This document shows positions 57,060-64,000 of a stretch of 64,000 bases of DNA, one piece after another. The translations under genes and the position numbers were made by a program. The stretch's first letter is position 1. Each line of letters begins with the position of its first letter. This stretch comes from Ettlia oleoabundans (taxonomy: Eukaryota > Chlorophyta > Chlorophyceae > Chlamydomonadales), in contig JAAMXP010000445.1 in the NCBI GenBank assembly GCA_019693395.1, positions 62,001-126,000 of the forward strand, in the 5' to 3' direction. A model generated the notes under the pieces. The model worked only from the letters and a program-made list of their open reading frames with translations. It was not told the origin of the DNA and did no database searches.

Positions 57060-60000
57060 TTAGATGTCCAGTTCCTCCAGCGCCAGGCGGCTGCCATGCC
57101 GCTCAATCAGTTCCCGCCGCGGTGCCACCTTATCGCCCATCAGCATCGCAAATACGTGGCTGGCCTCAGCTGCAGGGCGAAATGGGTATAAAGAGAGAAT
57201 ATGACAGCAGAGCAGGACAGGAGTTGGGCAAAGAGGGAGTTGGGTAGCGTTGCGAATGCGGTGAGCTGGGTGTTTCCCATATTCAATTATTGCCATGGCC
57301 CCAGCAACATGTAGGGAAACCACCCCAACAATACTGAAAGATAATGCAGGCAGCAGAAAAACCTGCAACATGTCTTCAAACCCCACCTGCATCCTCCACC
57401 GTAAGCTTGCGCAGTGTGCGGGTCTCTGGATTGAGGGTGGTGGACCACAGCTGCTCAGGCATCATCTCACCCAGCCCCTTCAGAGAAACAAAAAAACGGT
57501 AGGTTGCACATCGAGAGGCTTTGAGCTGATTACCATAAGCAGAAAGAGCAGGCCCAGCCAGGATCGCGGCATTGGCGAAATAGGCGGTTTCAGGGCTATG
57601 ACAGCCCTCACGCTGCCTGCACTGGGGCAAATCCAAATCCACCGACCCGCTTCTTCCAACACCCCCCCATAGCCCACTGTCAGATTGAAGCACAGACGCC
57701 ACCCCTTTCCCCCATCAACTCATCCCACAGCCACCTTGAAGCGCTGTATGTGGTAGCTGCCTGGCGACAGCCCAGCGGTGGCCGCCTTGAGCTCCTCCTC
57801 AGTGTAGCAGTACTGCGAGCGGCGCCCCTGCTCCAGCTTGTACAGTGGCGGTACACCCACGTACACGTGGCCCTGCAGCGGGACAATTGGCAGCGGAGCA
57901 GGACATCGTTGAGCAAGCGGGCACAACTGGCGCTGCGGCCAATGCCAGCCAGACTTTTTGCTGGTGCTGGGCGTGGCTGCACTGACCTGTTCAAACAGGG
58001 CGCGCTGGTATCTGAAGAGGAAAGTGAGCAGCAGAGTGCGGATGTGGGCACCATCCACGTCAGCATCGGTGAGGATGATGATCTGCAGCTGGCACAGGTC
58101 AGCGTCAGGTCAGCTGAGCAATGCAGAAAGATATGGACAGTGCAGCAGGGTTGGGTGCCTGGTGGATGAGAGGATGGTCCAAGGTTGCCCGGCTGTTCTC
58201 TGAGGGCGGAAGAGCCCTGGTACAAAACGGACACCCAGCACCGCTACACCTCAGCCACCACACGTGCATCTTGCAGCCCAGTCCCAGAAAACACAGGTGC
58301 AATTATGCCATGCACCGCTGGTGCACTGTCGTGACATCCTTGCCTCACAAGGTGTACTGCCTGCAGCAGCGTACTGCCAGTGTACAGCCTGCGCCACGGC
58401 GTACTGCCAGCTCACCTTGCCGTACCGCAAGCTGCCCAGCTCCTCTCCCTTGAGGCCCAGCCCCAGCCCCACAATCAGGTTGCTGATCTCGTTGTTCTTG
58501 TACAGCTTGCTGTCGTCCTGCAGTGCAGAAGGCGGCACGAAGCAGTACAGAAGCTCAGATGGCACGTGGTGAGGCAGTGAATCGTCTGCGCTGTACCGTT
58601 CGGGGGAGTTACATAATAATGTGCAACAGATGCTTGCACCGTAACTGCTGCCTGCTGGCCACCGACGACTCCAACTCAATAGCCTGCCATCATGCCTTGC
58701 CTGCTTCTCCACGTTCAGTATCTTGCCCCGCAAAGGCAGCACAGCCTGAAAACGCCGGTCCCTTGCCTGCTTGGTGCTGCCACCTGCAACACCGTGGCAC
58801 ATCAGCAGTGAAGCAGGGACCGCCCGGTGTCGCTAGTTTGTTTATCGTCAAGGTATCTGCACACTACCAACCCGTCACCCACACACCTGCCGAGTCTCCT
58901 TCAACCAGAAAGATCTCTGTCTCTGCCTTGTTGGTAGATGAGCAGTCAGCCAACTTGCCCGGCAGGGTAGATTTGGTGAGTACGCTCTTGCGCCGCACTA
59001 GCTCTCGCGCCTTCTTGGCCGCCTCAGCTGCCTTGAAGGCCTGCAGGAAGTTTGGGTGAGGTGACAGCTGTGGTGGGTTCACTGTACGCTGCAAAGAACT
59101 GGTGATCAATTGTGGCAGGGCAAGCCTGATAGACTCTGATAGGCCCATATCGTCTTAAAGGGGCATCACTGACCAGACCAGCCCCCAAGAAATTTAGCAG
59201 TATGGACAGGTGCACAGCAGGCATACCTGCAGGGCCTTGCCCAGTACCATGTTTAGGGTAGACGGCTCCATCTCAAAAGCTTCGCTCACTTCTGCAGCAG
59301 GCAAAGCAGGCAAGATGGCCAACAATGCGGCAGGCCCCATGTAGTATGTTGTGGCCAGCACCCCGGATGTACAGCAGGTATTGGAGCTGCAGGTCAACCT
59401 CACAACAAGGCAACACATATAAAAGCTCACACACTGTGCAATGCGGTCAACACAAATACACTGCCCTTCCTTTCCCTCCTACCCGAGTTCACCACCCCCT
59501 CCACAATTTTCCGGACTTCCGGATTGCCTAGCCTCGTCTTGGTCTGCCCCTCAAACTCTGGGTTCGGCACCTGGTGGAGGACAGCATGTCATGCACCGCA
59601 TGCATAGCTCACGTTAGCGAAGTGATTGGGCACCCCACACAGTCAGCAAGTGCAAACAAGACACGTACGGCACATGCGATGCCAACCAACAGCGTCGGCT
59701 TCAGCTTCCCTATACAAGCAGCTCGCACACAGAGCACATGCCCACTGGAACCATGCGAATGTCACAGTGTAGGTGTGCTTTGGTGCAGTCACGCTGCTTC
59801 CTTCCTGGCGTCACTCTTGCACTTGGCCAACCTCAGCTGCACCCTTTGCCTCACCTTGACTGACACTACCGCCCCTAGCCCCTCGCGAATGTACTCCCCG
59901 GCCAAGTTGGAGTCCCCCTCTTTCAGAATCTTGGACTTGCGAGCGATGTTGTTCACTGCAGCATACATGCAGGGGCTGAGGCAAATGTGGCAGAAGGCCA

Positions 60001-63000
60001 AAGAGCCAGGCGCTCATTACAGGATCAGAGCAATGCTGAAGGGGCAGGCGGCAGGAGGTGCAAAACAAAAGAGTGCGAGGTTTGAAAGCAGTGGGTAAGC
60101 GAAGAAAGCTTAAAAAGCCTAACAAGATCCAGGGATGGCAAGGTCAGCACCAGGGGAAGCAAGAAGAGGTTGGTTTCTGCACCAGCTCACTAGTTGGCAT
60201 CAGCCATAAATTCTGACAAACCTAGGAACATGCACCACCTCAACCTCAATAACCTGCCCGGCACGTTTACCCGTGGCACACAGAGCCGGGCGCACACAGG
60301 ACCCACCTGTGCGTGTAAGCGCTGCCTTGGTGCCATCTATGTGTGTGCCGCCATCTATCGTTTTGATGCTGTTCACAAAACCGATGATTGTGTCGCTGCA
60401 GAAGGGCACGGGATTGGGTCCTGATGTGCTTTTGCGTGAGCGCATGGAGGGGGTAGGTGAGATAGGGCAGTCAGAAAAATGTGCGAGTTAGGCAGGGCAC
60501 CGCACGAAGACAGGCAAACAAAGAAAAATAAACGCTAATCCAAGCTGCTTCTGTGGTGCCAGGGCAAGTGCGGTAAGCAAACACTTTGCATGTTGGCAAG
60601 CGGAAGGTGGTTGGGGGATTTGTCAATGGCGCGGCGCTGGAGGAGTGGTGGAACAGCTACGCTGGCACGTGGAGAAGGTGGATTGGGGTTGCTAGGGGAA
60701 GTGGGTGTGGCTGGCTAGCAGAAAGAGGGCGGCCCCTGGGCGCACCTGAAAGCATCGCTGCACCACTGCATGGCGATATCTACGGTGTATCCATCCACCT
60801 GCAACACACACATAGCAAAACAGCATTACAATCAGGCTGGCAGCCTTGGTTGCTGCAAATACTAGTAATGCAATGTTTGCAAATAGGTGCAGCATGCTCC
60901 CGAGCACGCTTTGCATCGCTCACCATGCTGACAGGCAATCAGCAGCATGCATCCTTCTGAGCGCTGGATAATGCTGGATAGCAGCAGCAGCAGCTGCGGG
61001 AGCAGGCACCAGCACAGCAGCACCATGGTTGTGGTTGGGCCTGTTCACCTTCTTGCTGAAGAAGAAGGGCTCATGGATGGGTTCTTTGTCGCGATTCAAG
61101 AACCGCACGTATTCTGCAAGCCCACCAGAGTAGTGAAACACTTCCCACTCTTCCCCTGCTGCCGATGCGGCGCCGTTGCCGTTGCTGCTGACTTTACTGC
61201 TGCTGCTGCTGCTGCCATTATTGCTGCTGCTGCCCTTCCCAGCTGCCCCCAACTTGCTGAGTTCTAGTGTCCGAAAGTAGATAGTGGCCCTGCTATTGAG
61301 GAAAGCGAGCTCCCGCAGCCGTGAACGAATTGTGTCAGGGTCAAAGGTGGCACTGCGGACATGGGCAGCAGTGGCAGGTGAGAGAGGATTGTGAGACATG
61401 GCTGGCTGAGACATGGCTGGTTGAGAGGAAAGGAACTGGGTGCAATGCAGTGGGGGATCATGCGCAGCATTGCATGCCTGTCGCAAACGCGCCTGCAATT
61501 TGGGCAATTATGCAGCACAGAGCAGTGCCACGATGGTGCGGCTTGGTTAATCGAGCGAACCGATGCTACGCGAATGTGATGCACATATGGACAAGCGCGC
61601 CACCAACGTGCCATAATAAATAACCTGACAGGAGAGACCAGCAGGAGCACCGCATGGACGCTAGCAGCATCATGCCCCCTTACGTTTTGCTGAAGATGGT
61701 TTCATCATAGACGAAACGCACACGTGTGCCACTTGTGGGAGCCCCCGCCTCTGCCGCCTGCTCCTGCAGGGACGTCTGTGCTGCGCCCCGACTGAACTGC
61801 TGGGTGTACTGCTGCTTACCGCGCCAAACGGTAACCTCAAGCTCCCGTGACAGCGCATTCACCACTGCAGCACGTCATGAGTGGCAACTGGTTGACAGCT
61901 GTTCAGCGCCAAAGGGTTTCAACACTCCGGGTTAATTGCCACGCTCAGCAACGGTACGGATAAACAACTACCCAGCGGACAGTGATTGCACGAGAATAGG
62001 GATCATAGAACTTGAATCACAGATCTATCCATCCCTAGTGCAAGCGCGCACTCACCGGACACGCCCACACCATGCAGGCCACCCGACACGCTGTAACCGC
62101 TTGAGTCCCCACCAAACTTTCCACCCGCATGCAGAACAGTCAGCACTGTCTCCAGCGCTGACTTTCCAGTGGCTGGGTGGATGTCAGTGGGGATGCCCCT
62201 GCAATGCAATTTAGGTAAGGAACAGCGGAGTGAAGGCAACCTACAAAGGGGGCCCCAGCAAGGTAAGCTTGAGAGCAGCACAGAACAGGGCAGAGATGAA
62301 GCGCCAGGATTTGTGGCCAACCTGTTCCCTGTGTAGCTAATTAAAAAGCAATTGTCCTTTTGAATGGCAGGCTTGCCATCAGTCAGGCCTGCTGGCAAGC
62401 AGGTCTACAGGCAGGCAGGCATTCTCGTGCAGCAACCCCACCTGCCGTTGTCACTGATGGTGACCCAGCCAGTGGCTAGATCCAGCTCCACATGCACCTC
62501 TGCAGGCCGCAAGCGGGTGCAACTAACTCGATCGCAGTGGCAAAGAAGAACAGCAGCCACTGCCGGCTCATGAGCCACTGAACTCACCGCTGCCTACGCA
62601 GCACAGTCCAACACGGCACAGACTGACCCAAATTCACGACTAGCCTCGCTCAGCAGCGCAGCATGGCAGCCGTAGGTGCAGCAGCAGTCAGAGCCGGCAA
62701 GAACCTGGCAGTTCAACCCCTGGCATCCTTATCCAGCACCTCGTGACAGAGCCGGGCGGCTGCCTAGCACAATGCAATCAAGTCCCGCCAACCGCCCAGC
62801 ACCCACCTGAGGCAAAGCCTGCCTGCACTTCATCTATCGCGTTGTCCAGGATTTCGTAGACAAGGTGGTGCAGGCCGCGCTGCCCTGTGCTGCCAATGTA
62901 CATGCCTGGGCGCTTGCGCACCGGCTCCAGGCCTTGAAGCACCTGCAGACAATCTCAATTGTGATTAACAAATGCAGAAGCAGAAGTCGTGGGAAAGCAG

Positions 63001-63521
63001 CGGTATCCTGTTGTGGTGATGCAGGTGGACGATTCACCCAGCTTGCCAGGGGTGTGCATGCGTGAGCTCATTGCGCAATTTGACTCGCAGAAGCAGCGAT
63101 CCCACATTGCTGGATGGTTGGGCTGGTACTACAGGTGTGCCAGGCAAGCAATCTGTTACATAGTCTGTTAAATCAAGCAGTGCGCATGAAGACGGGCCCA
63201 GAGCAGGCTGGAGAATTGGTCATCTGCACAGCTTACCTGGATCTGCTGCGCACCATATAAGGTGCCCGGCTGTGCAGCCTCTGCTGCGTCCGCCATTGCT
63301 GCCTGCACGGCAGCAGCCGTCAACAGGCGGCGCCGCTGCTGCTGCTGCTCGCTCCCCGCAGCCGCCAGCTGACTCCCTCGCAGAGCATGCAGTCTTGAGC
63401 TGCTGCCAGCCTGGGCGTTGCTGCTTGCTGTGCTGCAAACAGCTGCGCCCGGAACAGTGCAATGCACGCTGGCCAGCAAACGGGCGCCCGCCAGCAGTTG
63501 TCGAGCTGCAAAGCGCCTCAT
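57060..63521 (-). CDS. GYRB: DNA gyrase subunit B, plastid-targeted
   Basis: Eighteen exons, 63521-63237, 62942-62807, 62499-62442, 62198-62056, 61864-61684, 61352-61049, 60798-60746, 60395-60307, 59955-59855, 59570-59483, 59291-59227, 59040-58887, 58783-58701, 58517-58416, 58082-57987, 57872-57735, 57477-57387, 57169-57060, give 758 residues. The ATPase half has [37 protein letters not shown] and [15 protein letters not shown]. The TOPRIM part has [31 protein letters not shown] and [16 protein letters not shown]. The end carries [20 protein letters not shown] long Ser/Ala/Arg-rich N-terminus (about 90 residues) is a likely organelle-targeting peptide. The partner GyrA is not here. A Gly/Ser/Asn insertion of about 35 residues (61255-61160) follows LELSKLG. 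Intron 13 (58700-58518) needs a GC donor (CAG|gcaagg). An in-frame ATG at 63560 is an alternative start. Confidence 0.98.
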
Positions 63522-63560
63522 TACTATGTTGCTATGCAACGAAGACTGCTGAGCTTGCAT

Positions 63561-63946
63561 GCTACAGCCTTGAAAGGGCTGGCCGCGGTTTCAGACGACA
63601 GCAGTCATGCAGCAGAGAGGGATCAACGGATGCCGAAAAGATGGAAGTGAAGGATGCAAGGAATGCAGCACGGGACCACACTCTGACCTGGTGCCAGCCA
63701 GCAGTCTTGAACTGGCCAGGAGCAAGTTTTTAGCGTCGATCACTTTCGTCGTGTCAGACATTTGTTGCAACAAAGCCAGTCAAAATCTTCCAAAGACAGG
63801 CGTGTGCAAGTCGGCCGAAAAACCTCAACCTTTCTCCAAGGCTTTACAAGTGACTCTAACAGTCTCGGCAGCCAAACACGAGCCGAGCGCAATACTGAGA
63901 CATCAGCAAGGCAGGCCAGCGCCAAGGCCGCGCGCTGCTCCTGAGC
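63561..63946. promoter_or_regulatory. Divergent intergenic region, GyrB and right-edge gene
   Basis: About 390 bases upstream of GyrB and of the candidate at 63947. No clear motif. Confidence 0.3.
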
Positions 63947-64000
63947 ATGTCGGGAAGCAAGCGACCTCTTGGAGAGAGACGCAAGAAAGGCGGCATCCGC
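63947..64000 (+). CDS. Possible start of a gene cut by the right edge
   Basis: An ATG at 63947 opens a frame (MSGSKRPLGERRKKGGIR) that runs to the window end with no stop. It is short and basic. The position, divergent from GyrB, fits the alternating layout, but eighteen codons are too few to identify a family. Confidence 0.35.
   Translation, partial: MSGSKRPLGERRKKGGIR

Noticed and set aside
1..64000. tRNA genes, transposons, CRISPR-like arrays or viral insertions
   Set aside because: No cloverleaf-like segment, long terminal or inverted repeat, transposase motif or spaced direct-repeat array was recognised by eye. A covariance-model or repeat search would be decisive.

Overview
The window looks like nuclear DNA of a green alga (Chlorophyta). 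Genes are split by many short introns, mostly GT-AG with acceptors of the form (T)GCAG. The coding sequence is Ala/Gln/Gly-rich. Several products carry plastid-type N-termini (TatA/Tha4, dihydrodipicolinate reductase, gyrase B, a DUF3119 protein, a fibrillin-like protein) beside plant-type cytosolic and vacuolar genes (SPX-MFS phosphate transporter, SKP1, ATG10). I cannot name the species. No tRNA, rRNA, CRISPR array or recognisable transposon was found.

Layout, left to right: a large ARM-fold protein running off the left edge (-); an ADPRM-type metallophosphoesterase (+); SKP1, NAF1, TatA and a YIPF6-like Golgi protein (all -); dihydrodipicolinate reductase (+); ATG10 (-); a DUF3119 plastid protein (+); a PAP/fibrillin-like protein (-); a thioredoxin-reductase-like flavoprotein (+); a DUF218 protein (-); a 1,084-residue protein with repeated F-x-P motifs (+); a secreted GIN-domain-like protein (-); an SPX-MFS transporter (+); a TTI2-like helical-repeat protein (-); an EF-hand protein with two p25-alpha domains (+); plastid gyrase B (-); and the possible start of another gene at the right edge (+).

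I rebuilt splice structures by joining exons whose phases match and whose junctions restore family motifs. All 17 full-length models sum to a multiple of three. They contain 124 introns, of which 7 need a GC-AG donor to keep the family motif in frame. From YIPF6 (17.7 kb) to the right edge the 14 genes alternate strand without exception, so promoters are paired head-to-head and 3' ends tail-to-tail.

The gene set is mixed housekeeping rather than one pathway. Themes are plastid biogenesis (TatA, GyrB, DUF3119, fibrillin-like, DapB), protein turnover and trafficking (SKP1, ATG10, YIPF6), RNP assembly (NAF1), phosphate storage (SPX-MFS), and two proteins of types otherwise linked to cilia and microtubules (F-x-P repeat protein, p25-alpha protein). 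The latter two and the GIN-like wall protein are the most interesting unknowns.
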